This document shows, piece by piece, positions 16,529 through 24,946 of a stretch of DNA of 64,000 nucleotides. A program made the translations under genes and the position numbers. This stretch comes from Bin5 sp022827195. Its GTDB lineage: Bacteria; Chloroflexota; Anaerolineae; Caldilineales; Caldilineaceae. The DNA lies in assembly GCA_965208275.1 (NCBI GenBank), contig OZ242331.1:4464001-4528000 (forward strand), given 5' to 3'. A model generated the notes under the pieces. That model was not told the origin of the DNA, did not search any database, and saw only the letters and a list, made by a program, of their open reading frames with translations. Numbering within the stretch: the first letter of the stretch is position 1; each line of letters starts with the position of its first letter.

Positions 16529-18385
16529 ATGCATTTTGACGCGTTGACTTTGGCGGCGGTGGCCGACGAACTGAGAGAGACGGTCGCGGGCGGCCGTGTG
16601 CAGCAGGTGGTCCTGCCGGACAGCCGCAGCGTTGCGCTGGAGGTCTACGCCCACCAGGAGCGGCGCTACCTGCTGCTGTCGGCGCATCCGCAGGCCAGTC
16701 GCGTTCATCTGCTGGAGCATAAGCCGCGGCGCGGCGTGCCCAAGGAGACGCCGCTGCTTCTGTTGCTGCGCAAATACGTGCGGAGCGCACGGCTGGAAGC
16801 GGTCGTGCTGCCGGCGCGTTTCGAACGCGTTCTTTTCCTCCGTTTTCAACATCCCCAACACGGCGCCACCACGCTTGCGGTCGAGCCGATCGGGCAGCTA
16901 AGTAATCTCGTTCTGATGAACGCCGAAGGCCGGATCCTGGATGTGATGGTGCGCGTGCCCGCGGGCGACAGGGCCCAGCGCGTGCTGCTGCCGCGACGCG
17001 AATACCAGCTGCCGCCGCCGCAAGACAGGTTGCCGCCGGTCGAGGGGGGTGGAGAGCGGCATCCGGTTGACGCCAAACTCTCGGACGAAGGCGCCGACGG
17101 CGGCCAGGCGCAGCCTTTGCAACTCTGGCGCAGCCTGCTCAGCCGCTACGCCGGCGTCAGCCCTACGCTGGCGAGGGAGGCGGCCTGGCGGGCAAGCGGA
17201 GACGCGGACGCGACTGTGACGGCGGAAGCGTTCACGGAGGCGCGCGCGGCGCTCAGCGGCCTCTGGTCGCTGGCCGATACGGGCGAATGGACGCCCGGCA
17301 TCGCGGTGGAAGAGGAGGAAGGCGTCGTCGCGTTTGCGCCCTACGAGCTTCATTTTCGCGGGGATTTCGCGCAGACGGATTCGGTCAGCGCGGCGGTGGC
17401 AGCCTTTTACGCCGCGCAGGAGCGGGACGTTTCTTCGGCGCGCGACGAGTACGCGGGCGTGCGCGGGGGCGTGGCCGCGTTGATCCGGCAGGCTCGGGCG
17501 CGCGTGGAGCGTCAGCTGCGGGCGCTGGCCGCGGATGAGCCAGCGCCGGGAGAGCCGGAACGGGTGCGCACCCAGGCCGAGTGGCTGCTGGCGCTCTCCA
17601 GCCAGATCATGCAGGCGATAGCGCGTCCCGGCGCGCAAGAGGGGTTCAGCCTGCAGGACGGTTGGGCCGGTGTGCGGCGAGCGCCTGACGGCGTTCTGAC
17701 ACTGGTCGTGCCGTCGGAAACGGAGGAGGGCGAGCTGGCGGTGCCGCTCGACCGGAAACGGACGCCGGTTGAGCAGGCCGAGCGCATGTTTGACCGCGCC
17801 GCCAAACTGGAGCGCGCGGCCCGTTTCATCCCGCGGCGCCGCGCCGCGCTGGAGGCGGACGGGGCCTATCTGCACCAGCTGGAGAACGACTTGGCGCTGG
17901 CGCAGGACCGGCCGGAGATCGTCGCGGTGCGCGAGGCGCTGCGGCAGGCGGGCTGGCTGAGAGAGCGCCCTAAACGGCGCGACAGAACGCCGGCGGACCG
18001 TTCGCAGCCGCTGCGGTTTCTCTCGCCCGAAGGGTTCCCGATCCTGGTGGGGCGCAACGCGCGCCAGAATGAGATCGTCACCTTCAAGCAGGCGGCCCGG
18101 GACGACCTGTGGCTGCACGTGCGCGACGGGCCGGGCGCGCACGTCGTCATCCGCTGCGGCGGTCAACCGGTGTCCGCTGCAACGCGTTCAGTCGCGGCGC
18201 AGCTGGCCGCCTGGTACTCGCGGCAGCGGGGCAACGCCGGCGTCGCAGTCGCGGTGACGCGGCAGCGCTTTGTCACGCGCATGGCCGGTGGGCGCCCGGG
18301 GTTGGTGCATTACCGCAACGAGGAGACGCTCAGCGCGGCTGCCGAGCGGCCGGAAGTGCAGTGGGTAGTGGAAAGTGGTCAGTAG
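16529..18385 (+). CDS. rqcH: NFACT family ribosome quality-control protein RqcH
   Basis: A 618-residue homologue of Rqc2/RqcH (FbpA/NFACT). It binds obstructed 50S subunits carrying peptidyl-tRNA and directs alanine tailing of stalled chains. The order fits the family: N-terminal NFACT-N domain (FDALTLAAVADEL, residues 3-15), helical coiled-coil region (about 390-490), and the C-terminal NFACT-R/DUF814 domain with GFPILVGRNARQNE and DDLWLHVRDGPGAHVVI (about 525-541). The last codons (V-V-E-S-G-Q) are written in the 7-bp repeat that continues past the stop. Confidence 0.92.
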   Translation: MHFDALTLAAVADELRETVAGGRVQQVVLPDSRSVALEVYAHQERRYLLLSAHPQASRVHLLEHKPRRGVPKETPLLLLLRKYVRSARLEAVVLPARFERVLFLRFQHPQHGATTLAVEPIGQLSNLVLMNAEGRILDVMVRVPAGDRAQRVLLPRREYQLPPPQDRLPPVEGGGERHPVDAKLSDEGADGGQAQPLQLWRSLLSRYAGVSPTLAREAAWRASGDADATVTAEAFTEARAALSGLWSLADTGEWTPGIAVEEEEGVVAFAPYELHFRGDFAQTDSVSAAVAAFYAAQERDVSSARDEYAGVRGGVAALIRQARARVERQLRALAADEPAPGEPERVRTQAEWLLALSSQIMQAIARPGAQEGFSLQDGWAGVRRAPDGVLTLVVPSETEEGELAVPLDRKRTPVEQAERMFDRAAKLERAARFIPRRRAALEADGAYLHQLENDLALAQDRPEIVAVREALRQAGWLRERPKRRDRTPADRSQPLRFLSPEGFPILVGRNARQNEIVTFKQAARDDLWLHVRDGPGAHVVIRCGGQPVSAATRSVAAQLAAWYSRQRGNAGVAVAVTRQRFVTRMAGGRPGLVHYRNEETLSAAAERPEVQWVVESGQ

Positions 18386-18420
18386 CCAGTGGCCAGTTGC
18401 CAGTGGCCAGTGAACACCGT
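18358..18420. repeat. heptameric tandem repeat array (array 4), entering the rqcH 3' end
   Basis: A clean 7-bp period from within the last rqcH codons: GTGGGTA, GTGGAAA, GTGGTCA, GTAGCCA, GTGGCCA, GTTGCCA, GTGGCCA, GTGAACA. This is a GC-rich variant of the family, on one strand only, with no clear opposing arm. Confidence 0.8.
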
Positions 18421-18464
18421 AGCGCCTGAATTCTTGGGGCGAGAGAGATTTTAGGGACGGGCAA

Positions 18465-19280
18465 ATGGACTTGAGCCGGCTTTGCATTCATACGATTACA
18501 ACCAAGCCTTGGCCGATCGAGACGGCGATTGAACGGTTCAGCGCGCGCGGCGTTGCCGGGATGACGGTGTGGCGCGACGCGCTGGAGGGGCGGGATATCG
18601 CCGCGGCCGGTCGGCGGATCCGCGACGCGGGGATGGCGGTCGTCTCGCTCTGCCGGGGCGGCTTCTTTCCGGCGGAGACGGCCGCGGCGCGGCAGGAGGC
18701 GATCGACGACAACCGCCGCGCCGTCGAAGAGGCCGCGGCCCTGGGCGCGCCGCTGGTCGTGCTCGTCTGCGGCGCGGTGCCCGGTCAGCCGCTCGATGTC
18801 AGTCGCGGCCAGATTAGGGACGGGATCGAAGCGGTCCTGCCCGATGCGCAGGCCGCGGGGGTCAGGCTGGGCATCGAGCCGCTGCACCCGATGTACGCGG
18901 ACAGCCGTTCGGTGATCAACACGATGGCGCAGGCCAATGATATGGCTGAAGCGATCGGTTCGCCCTTTGCCGGCGTGGTGGTGGATGTCTACCACCTGTG
19001 GTGGGACCCCGACCTGGAGGCGGAGATCGGCCGCTGCGGGCGGATGGGCAAGCTGTTCGCCTTCCACGTCTGCGACTGGCGCACGCCGACCGAGGACCTG
19101 CTCCTGGACCGAGGGCTGATGGGCGAGGGCTGTATCGACATTCCCCAGATCCGGGGCTGGGTTGAGGAGGCCGGATTTGACGGCTATAATGAGGTGGAGA
19201 TCTTTTCGGAGCGCTACTGGGCGATAGAGCAGGAGCAGTTCCTCGGGCGGATCATCGAGGCATATACAACGTATTCATAA
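18465..19280 (+). CDS. sugar phosphate isomerase/epimerase-like TIM-barrel protein
   Basis: A 271-residue protein of the AP-endonuclease-2/xylose isomerase-like TIM-barrel superfamily. Metal-binding positions appear as Glu in LGIEPLHP (about 141), His and Asp in VVVDVYHLWWDPD (about 167-179), His in AFHVCDWR and Glu in EVEIFSERYW. Relatives are sugar epimerases, inosose dehydratase or keto-isomerases; the substrate cannot be read. The following Gfo/Idh gene is 29 bases away, a common pairing in inositol or rare-sugar pathways. Confidence 0.85.
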   Translation: MDLSRLCIHTITTKPWPIETAIERFSARGVAGMTVWRDALEGRDIAAAGRRIRDAGMAVVSLCRGGFFPAETAAARQEAIDDNRRAVEEAAALGAPLVVLVCGAVPGQPLDVSRGQIRDGIEAVLPDAQAAGVRLGIEPLHPMYADSRSVINTMAQANDMAEAIGSPFAGVVVDVYHLWWDPDLEAEIGRCGRMGKLFAFHVCDWRTPTEDLLLDRGLMGEGCIDIPQIRGWVEEAGFDGYNEVEIFSERYWAIEQEQFLGRIIEAYTTYS

Positions 19281-19309
19281 CCGGCAACTGACAGGAGCTT
19301 TTTCAACTG

Positions 19310-20470
19310 ATGGCTGAAGTAGCAGTTGGTGTAATTCTGAACGGCGTCACCGGGCGCATGGGGACGAACCAGCATCTGGTCCGTTCGATTCTGGCGATCC
19401 GGGCGCAGGGCGGCGTGGCCGCGAGCGACGGCGACCGCATCATGCCGGAGCCGGTGCTGGTTGGCCGCAACCCGGACAAGCTGAAGCATCTCTCCACCGT
19501 GCACGGTGTAAGCAAGTGGACGACCAACCTGGACGAGGCGCTGGCCGACGGGCACAACCAGGTCTACTTTGACGCGCTGGCGACCAATCTGCGGGTGCCG
19601 AACACGCTGAAGGCGATCGAGGCGGGCAAGGCGGTCTACTGCGAGAAGCCGACCGCGTCGAACACGGCGGATGCGCTCAAGCTGGCGCGGGCGGCGATCG
19701 ACGCGGGCGTCCCGAACGGGGTCGTGCAGGACAAGCTGTTTCTGCCCGGCCTGCGCAAGCTGCGCTACCTGATCGACACCGGCTTTTTCGGCCGCATTGT
19801 GGCGGTGCGGGGCGAGTTCGGCTACTGGGTCTTCGACGGCAAGGACCAGACGGCGCAGCGGCCCTCGTGGAACTACAGGAAATCGGAGAGCGGCGGCATC
19901 GTTCTGGATATGTTCGCGCACTGGCGCTACGTTATCGACAACCTGTTCGGCCCGATCGAGCGGGTCTCGTGCATCGCAGCGACACACGTGCCGGAGCGGG
20001 TCGACGAGGAGGGTGAGATCTACGACGCCGACGCCGACGACGCGGCCTACGCGATGTTCGAGTTGGAGAACGGCATCATCTGCAACTTCAACTCGTCCTG
20101 GTGTGTGCGCGTGCGCCGCGACGATCTGTTGACGGTCCAGGTGGACGGCACGCGCGGCAGCGCCGTGGCCGGGCTGCGCGAGTGCGCGGTGCAGGGCGAC
20201 GCGTTCACGCCCAAGCCGGTCTGGAACCCGGACATCCCGCAGCCGATCCCCTTCTACGACACCTGGGAGTGGATGCCGAACAACAATCCCTATGACAACG
20301 CGTTCAAGATCGAGTGGGAGATGTTTTTGCGGCACGCGATCAAGGGGGAGCCGTTCCCCTATACGCTGCTGGAAGGGGCGAAGGGCGTGCAGCTGGCCGA
20401 GCTGGGCTACCAGGCCTGGCAGGAGCGCCGCTGGGTGGAGGTACCGGAACTGCAGTTGGACAGTGGATAG
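19310..20470 (+). CDS. Gfo/Idh/MocA-family oxidoreductase
   Basis: A 386-residue sugar dehydrogenase-like protein. The cofactor domain begins VGVILNGVTGRMG (about 6-18). Unlike the oxidoreductase at 2791 it keeps the canonical CEKPTA motif (about 111-116) with the usual catalytic Lys. A WNYRKSESGG-like segment and conserved His/Asp near MFAHWRYV support the family. It pairs with the TIM-barrel gene upstream. Its final codons (LQLDSG) run into a heptameric repeat array. Confidence 0.9.
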   Translation: MAEVAVGVILNGVTGRMGTNQHLVRSILAIRAQGGVAASDGDRIMPEPVLVGRNPDKLKHLSTVHGVSKWTTNLDEALADGHNQVYFDALATNLRVPNTLKAIEAGKAVYCEKPTASNTADALKLARAAIDAGVPNGVVQDKLFLPGLRKLRYLIDTGFFGRIVAVRGEFGYWVFDGKDQTAQRPSWNYRKSESGGIVLDMFAHWRYVIDNLFGPIERVSCIAATHVPERVDEEGEIYDADADDAAYAMFELENGIICNFNSSWCVRVRRDDLLTVQVDGTRGSAVAGLRECAVQGDAFTPKPVWNPDIPQPIPFYDTWEWMPNNNPYDNAFKIEWEMFLRHAIKGEPFPYTLLEGAKGVQLAELGYQAWQERRWVEVPELQLDSG

Positions 20471-20520
20471 TGGATAGTGGGGAATTGCCGAGTTGCAGTG
20501 GTCTGCGTATGGTGGTGAGA
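20450..20520. repeat. heptameric tandem repeat array (array 5)
   Basis: Seven-base periodicity starts in the last oxidoreductase codons and continues past the stop: ACAGTGG, ATAGTGG, ATAGTGG, GGAATTG, CCGAGTT, GCAGTGG, TCTGCGT, ATGGTGG. It separates the oxidoreductase from the radical SAM gene. Confidence 0.7.
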
Positions 20521-20565
20521 GAGTACTGCTTTATTGTTGACGGCGAGGTGGAGAGAATATCTTAG

Positions 20566-21927
20566 ATGTCCCAATCGATAGCGCTGCTCGATTCGACGCC
20601 CCAGACCGATGTTGCGCCGCCGCCGGCTTTTCACATCATGCTCAAGCCGCGGGGGGCGATCTGCAATCTCGACTGCCACTACTGCTACTTCCTGAGCAAG
20701 GAGTTCATGTACCCGGACAGCGAGTTCCGCATGTCCGAGTCGATGCTGGAGGAGTACACGCGGCAATATATCGAGGCGCAGCAGGTGCCGGAAGTTACCT
20801 TCGCCTGGCAGGGCGGCGAGCCGACGCTGATGGGGCTGGACTTCTTCAAAAAGGCGGTCGAGTTCCAGCAGAAGCACAAGAAGCCGGGCATGCGCGTGGA
20901 GAACGCGCTGCAGACGAACGGCACGCTGCTCGACGCCGAGTGGTGCGAGTTTCTACACAAGAGCGACTTCCTGATCGGGCTGAGCATGGACGGCCCGCGC
21001 GAGCTGCACGACTTTTACCGCGTCGACAAGGGCGGTCAGCCGACGTGGGAGAAGGTGATGCGCGCGGCGCGGCTGCTGCAGAAGCACAAGGTGCGCTTCA
21101 ACATCCTGACGACGGTCCATGCCGCCAACGCGCCGCACCCGCTTGAGGTCTACCGCTTTTTGCGTGACGAGGTCAAGACCGAGTTCATGCAGTTCATCCC
21201 GATCGTCGAGCGGGACAACGAGACCGGCTACCAGGAGGGGAACACGGTCAAGGACCGCTCGGTCACGGCCGAGCAGTACGGCGACTTCCTGATCCGGATC
21301 TTCGAGGAGTGGGTGCGCCGCGACGTGGGCAAAGTCTTCGTGCAGATCTTCGATGTGGCGCTGGCCGGTTACGCCGGACACCGGCCCGGTCTCTGCATCT
21401 TTGAGGAGACCTGCGGCTCGGCGCTGGCGATGGAGCACAACGGCGACCTCTTCTCCTGCGACCACTACGTGGAGCCGAACTATCTGCTGGGCAACATCGA
21501 GGAGATTCCGCTGATCGAGATGGTCGGCTCGCCGCGGCAGCAGGCATTCGGCACGCACAAGCGGGACAGCCTGCCCAACTACTGCCTGGAATGCGAGGTG
21601 CGCTTCGTCTGCAACGGCGGCTGTCCTAAGAATCGCTTCATCAACACGCCCGACGGCGAACCGGGCCTGAACTATCTGTGCGCCGGCTACCGCGCCTTTT
21701 TCAATCACGTGCGGCCGTACATGAACTATATGAGCGAGCAGCTGCGTCAGCAGCGGGCGCCGGCCAACATCATGCAGCACCTTGCCGAAGAGGAGCGCAA
21801 ACAGATGGCGGTATTCGCCGGTGCGGGGCGCAACGATCCCTGCCCGTGCGGGAGCGGCCGCAAGTTCAAGCAGTGCCACGGCCGCGGGCGCAGATCTGCG
21901 GCGGCTGGCCGGCAGCGGAGTCTGTAG
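20566..21927 (+). CDS. anaerobic sulfatase-maturase-like radical SAM/SPASM enzyme with SEC-C tail
   Basis: A 453-residue radical SAM protein. The 4Fe-4S/AdoMet motif is C33-x3-C37-x2-C40 (CNLDCHYC). It continues with WQGGEPTL, LQTNGTLLD, and SPASM cysteines around CGSALA, CDHYV and CLECEVRFVCNGGCPKNRF (about 340-365). Anaerobic sulfatase-maturating enzymes oxidise Cys or Ser to formylglycine in sulfatases. The last about 30 residues carry a SEC-C zinc motif (DPCPCGSGRKFKQCHG), probably a protein-docking element. No sulfatase is encoded in this window, so the target must be elsewhere or the enzyme acts on another substrate. Confidence 0.88.
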   Translation: MSQSIALLDSTPQTDVAPPPAFHIMLKPRGAICNLDCHYCYFLSKEFMYPDSEFRMSESMLEEYTRQYIEAQQVPEVTFAWQGGEPTLMGLDFFKKAVEFQQKHKKPGMRVENALQTNGTLLDAEWCEFLHKSDFLIGLSMDGPRELHDFYRVDKGGQPTWEKVMRAARLLQKHKVRFNILTTVHAANAPHPLEVYRFLRDEVKTEFMQFIPIVERDNETGYQEGNTVKDRSVTAEQYGDFLIRIFEEWVRRDVGKVFVQIFDVALAGYAGHRPGLCIFEETCGSALAMEHNGDLFSCDHYVEPNYLLGNIEEIPLIEMVGSPRQQAFGTHKRDSLPNYCLECEVRFVCNGGCPKNRFINTPDGEPGLNYLCAGYRAFFNHVRPYMNYMSEQLRQQRAPANIMQHLAEEERKQMAVFAGAGRNDPCPCGSGRKFKQCHGRGRRSAAAGRQRSL

Positions 21928-22001
21928 TAGAGAAGAGGGCGAGCGAAACGGCGTCCGCTTTCGCAGTCCCTCTTTGTGCGCAATTTTTGCCTTCCGATCT
22001 T

Positions 22002-22029
22002 TTGCGCCCGGGCAGCGCCATGCTATACT
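22002..22029 (+). promoter_or_regulatory. promoter of the rpsF-rpsR operon
   Basis: TTGCGC, a 16-bp spacer and TATACT, giving a transcript start near 22036 and a leader of about 220 nt before rpsF. Confidence 0.55.
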
Positions 22030-22043
22030 GTCGGTCTATCTGC

Positions 22044-22083
22044 AACGAGGGACAGCCTGTCTGCTCCCTCGTTCTTTCTGTTC
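22044..22083 (+). promoter_or_regulatory. leader hairpin (attenuator-like) of the rpsF operon
   Basis: AACGAGGGA (22044-22052) pairs perfectly with TCCCTCGTT (22065-22073), followed by pyrimidine-rich CTTTCTGTTC. It starts only a few bases after the predicted transcript start. Ribosomal protein operons are often autoregulated through leader structures, but the known S6:S18 leader motif cannot be confirmed by eye. Confidence 0.45.
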
Positions 22084-22123
22084 ACAGTGCGAAGTCCGCA
22101 TGCTGTGGACCGGTGCCTGGACT

Positions 22124-22215
22124 GCAGTTTTGAGTTTTCAGTTTTTGTCTTTGGTGACAGCACTCGACTTGAACGAGATGCCCCACTAAAAACCAGAAAC
22201 CAAAAACTCAAAACT
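22124..22215. repeat. heptameric inverted-repeat hairpin (array 6)
   Basis: The left arm 22124-22156 (GCAGTTT, TGAGTTT, TCAGTTT, TTGTCTT, TGGTG) and the right arm 22183-22215 (CACTAAA, AACCAGA, AACCAAA, AACTCAA, AACT) are close reverse complements. Both have a 7-bp period, and a loop of about 26 bases separates them. It lies inside the predicted rpsF leader and should fold in that RNA. Confidence 0.8.
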
Positions 22216-22255
22216 AACAAAGGGCACTGCTCACAGAAAGGAGTGAAGACGTTTG

Positions 22256-22543
22256 ATGAACAGCTACGAATTGGTGTACATCATCCAGCCGGAAATGGAT
22301 GATGAGGGTGTCAAAGCCGTGGATGACCGGATCACCCAGGCCATCAGCGGCGAGGATGGGACGATTGCGAGCACCGATCACTGGGGCAAACGGCGATTGG
22401 CCTATCCCATCAAAGGCCACTTTGAGGGACACTATATTCTGCACAACCTCTCGATGCCTCCCGCCGCGGTGCAGAACGTCGAACGACAGTTGCGGCTATC
22501 CGAAGATGTAATCCGTTTCCTCGTTGTCCGCGTTGAGGACTGA
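22256..22543 (+). CDS. rpsF: small-subunit ribosomal protein bS6
   Basis: A 95-residue S6 homologue of standard length, starting MNSYELVYIIQPEMDDE. WGKRRLAYPIKGHFEGHYIL and the C-terminal LSEDVIRFLVVRVED match the family. S6 binds 16S rRNA as a dimer with S18 in the platform of the 30S subunit. AAAGGAG precedes the ATG. rpsR follows after 17 bases; the ssb gene often found between the two is absent here. Confidence 0.97.
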   Translation: MNSYELVYIIQPEMDDEGVKAVDDRITQAISGEDGTIASTDHWGKRRLAYPIKGHFEGHYILHNLSMPPAAVQNVERQLRLSEDVIRFLVVRVED

Positions 22544-22560
22544 GCCCACAGGAGCATCGA

Positions 22561-23190
22561 ATGACAGACGAAACCCGAACGAACGAAGCCGAAGCGAACG
22601 CGGAAGAGCAGCCGGTCAACGAGGCGTCAACCGAAGCGGAGTCTGCGCCGGAGGCGGTTGCCGAAGTAGAGGCGGCCGCGGAGGAGCCATCGGCCGCAGC
22701 GGAGAGTTCGCCGGAGGCGGTTGCCGGGGTAGAAGCGGCCGCGGCGGAGCCGGCGGCAGAGGAGCCATCGGCCGAAGCGGAGAGTGTGCCGGAGGCGGTT
22801 GCCGAGGTGGAAGCGGTCGCGGAGGAACCGGCTGCTGAAGAGACGCCGCCCGAAGCGGAGAGTGCGCCCCAGGCCGAGCGCGGCGAGGCCGAGCCGGTCG
22901 CGATCAACCGGGTCGAGGGCCCGGCCAATTTTAACCGCGCCAAACAGGGCAACCAGCGTCGAAATCCCCGGCACGTCGGCAGCGACGTGCGCATCGACGA
23001 GATCAATTACAAGAATGTGCTGGTCTTGAGCCGTTTTGTCGACAACTACGGGCGCATTCACAACCGGCGCAAGACTCGTGTAACCGCCAAAATGCAGCGC
23101 AAAGTTACGAGGGCGATCAAGCGGGCCAGACATCTGGCGCTGATGCCGTACACGGGCGAACATATGCGCATTACCGGCAGACGCAGCTAG
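22561..23190 (+). CDS. rpsR: small-subunit ribosomal protein bS18 with acidic N-terminal extension
   Basis: A 209-residue protein whose last about 80 residues are a normal S18 (IDEINYKNVLVLSRFV, GRIHNRRKTRVTAKMQRKVT, AIKRARHLALMPYT). S18 itself is usually about 75-90 residues. The first about 120 residues are an Ala/Glu/Pro-rich, strongly acidic region built from about 20-26-residue imperfect repeats (AES.PEAVAEVEA, EEPSAEA). The extension is in frame with the ATG at 22561, which follows a CACAGGAGCATCG ribosome site. A shorter start inside the extension is not evident. It is unusual for a protein that binds rRNA. Confidence 0.93.
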   Translation: MTDETRTNEAEANAEEQPVNEASTEAESAPEAVAEVEAAAEEPSAAAESSPEAVAGVEAAAAEPAAEEPSAEAESVPEAVAEVEAVAEEPAAEETPPEAESAPQAERGEAEPVAINRVEGPANFNRAKQGNQRRNPRHVGSDVRIDEINYKNVLVLSRFVDNYGRIHNRRKTRVTAKMQRKVTRAIKRARHLALMPYTGEHMRITGRRS

Positions 23191-23197
23191 GCGATCG

Positions 23198-24751
23198 ATG
23201 GCCAAGAAGCGCAGACGAAGAAGGCAGGAAGCGGAGCCGCAGGTAGAGAATCGGCGTGAGACCCGGTTGCGCGCGCGTGACCGGGTACGCAACCTGCGGC
23301 TCATGTCAATTGTGGGCGGCATCGTCGGTGTCGCCCTGCTGCTGATCATTTACGGCGCGGTCAGCGAGCTGATTATCAAGCCCAACAGCGTGCTGGCGCA
23401 GGTTGAAGGCGAAGCGATCATCACGCGTGCGTTCTGGAAAGAGGCCCGCCTGCGCAAGAGCGAACTGGAGAATCAGCGTGCGCGGCTGCAGCTCTTCTCC
23501 CAGCAGTTTGGCAACTCCAGCCTGTTCGCCTCCCAGATCGCTTCGATCAACGCGACGCTGGCCAGTCCTCTGACGCTGGGGACGCAGGTCCTCAACGAAA
23601 TGATCGAAGGGGCCGTCCTGCGCATCAAAGCGCCCGAGGTGGGCGTTGCCGTCAGCGACGAAGAGGTGGCCGAGATGCTGCGCGAGGAGGTGGCGCGCGG
23701 CCAGGGCGCGCTGACGGTGCCGCAGGCCACCGGAACGGCGGAGGCCGCCATCGACGCGACCGCCACCGCAGAACTTTTCACCCCGACCCCGGTCCCCACA
23801 GCGACGCCCACAGCTGAAGACGGCGCGGAGAGCGAACCGACCGCCGCCGCGGCCGCCGAAGGTTCGGAAACCGCGGAGGAGGCGCCCACGCCGGAGCCGC
23901 CCACGGTCCTGACCGATGCGTTGTACGAGGAAGGGCTGAGCACACTGGAACAGAATCTGCGGGACAACGCGGGGATGAGCGTGGCCGAATACAGCGAGGT
24001 GATCCGGGCGCGTCTGCTGCGGACGAAGATGTCGGAGACGATCAGCCGCGAGCTGGTGTCCACAACCGAGGAGCAGGTTCGGGTCCGCCACATTCTGATT
24101 GCAGTGGACCCGGAACCGGAGCCGGACGCCGAGACGGAGGAGTCGTCAGACGGGGCGGACGAGGCGCCGGCAGAGGCAACGCCGATGCCCGAGCCTGAGA
24201 GCGAAGGAGAGAGCGGCCAGGCCGCATCCGCGCCGGCAGCCGAAACGTCCGCAGAAGAAGCGGCCGCGGACGATGGAGAGGACGCCGAGCCGGCCTCGGA
24301 GTGGTGGAACCCCGACACGAACGAGGACGGGCGCGTCGACGACGCCGAGGCGCTGGCCTTCGCGCAGCACTTGCGTCAGCGCATCCTCGACGGCGAAGAT
24401 TTCGCCGACCTGGCGCTGCGCTACAGCGAGGACCCGGGCAGCGGTGTCGAGGGCGGCGACCTGGGCTGGGCCGGGCGCGGGCGCTACGTGCCCGAATTTG
24501 ACGAGGTCGCCTTCTCGCTTGAGATTGGCGAGATCAGCGAGCCGGTCAAGACGACCTTCGGCTATCACATCATCGAGGTGCTCGAGCGGGACGACGAGCG
24601 GGCGAAGGACGAGGCCGCTTTGCAGCAGGAGTATGCCGAGTCCTTCCAGACCTGGCTGCAGGAGCAGGTGTTGTCATTGGAGATCGACCGCCCGGATGAC
24701 TTTGCCTCGCGGCTGCCGAGCGGTCTGGAGCCTGAGGCGCCCGGCAGGTAG
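23198..24751 (+). CDS. membrane-anchored parvulin-type peptidyl-prolyl isomerase with EF-hand-like insertion
   Basis: A 517-residue PrsA/SurA-like chaperone. It has a basic cytoplasmic start (residues 1-34), one membrane helix (about 36-60) and a SurA-N-like helical region (about 65-165). A Thr/Pro and Ala/Glu linker (about 185-232) precedes a second helical part. The parvulin domain begins at VRVRHILI (about 294-301) and resumes at LRQRILDGEDFADLALRYSEDPGS (about 392-415) through PVKTTFGYHIIEVLE. Between these lies an acidic insertion of about 85 residues carrying DTNEDGRVDDAE (373-384), a canonical 12-residue EF-hand loop. It acts outside the membrane in folding of exported proteins. Confidence 0.9.
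   Translation: MAKKRRRRRQEAEPQVENRRETRLRARDRVRNLRLMSIVGGIVGVALLLIIYGAVSELIIKPNSVLAQVEGEAIITRAFWKEARLRKSELENQRARLQLFSQQFGNSSLFASQIASINATLASPLTLGTQVLNEMIEGAVLRIKAPEVGVAVSDEEVAEMLREEVARGQGALTVPQATGTAEAAIDATATAELFTPTPVPTATPTAEDGAESEPTAAAAAEGSETAEEAPTPEPPTVLTDALYEEGLSTLEQNLRDNAGMSVAEYSEVIRARLLRTKMSETISRELVSTTEEQVRVRHILIAVDPEPEPDAETEESSDGADEAPAEATPMPEPESEGESGQAASAPAAETSAEEAAADDGEDAEPASEWWNPDTNEDGRVDDAEALAFAQHLRQRILDGEDFADLALRYSEDPGSGVEGGDLGWAGRGRYVPEFDEVAFSLEIGEISEPVKTTFGYHIIEVLERDDERAKDEAALQQEYAESFQTWLQEQVLSLEIDRPDDFASRLPSGLEPEAPGR
24314..24349 (+). other. EF-hand-like calcium-binding loop coding segment within the parvulin
   Basis: Codons 373-384 encode D-T-N-E-D-G-R-V-D-D-A-E. Positions 1, 3, 5, 9 and 12 are acidic or Asn, position 6 is Gly and position 8 is Val, as in EF-hand and dockerin loops. 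It sits in an insertion inside the rotamase domain. Confidence 0.75.
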
Positions 24752-24787
24752 GCGCGGCCGCCTGGCGGCTGGTGCAAAAAGAGTATA

Positions 24788-24820
24788 GAGACGCCGGACA
24801 TTGTGTCTGGCGTCTTTTTG
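24788..24820 (+). terminator. Rho-independent terminator after the parvulin gene
   Basis: AGACGCCGGACA and TGTCTGGCGTCT form a 12-bp stem with one wobble around a short loop, followed directly by TTTTTG. It lies about 35 bases after the stop codon and should end the rpsF-rpsR-ppiase transcript. Confidence 0.85.
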
Positions 24821-24946
24821 TTCTGGGAATTGTATCGAGTCTTAGTCAACGATTCTGGCTGACAATGACTATCGCGGCCTTAGTAGTTTGAAAAGGCTGG
24901 TGAAATTGTCACGCGGGTTACGCGGGTTTAGCTCTAGGAATCCGAC

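Noticed and set aside
22627..23349. Minus-strand frame opposite the rpsR acidic extension
   Set aside because: The sequence repeats make long frames on both strands; only the plus frame connects to S18 and has a ribosome site.
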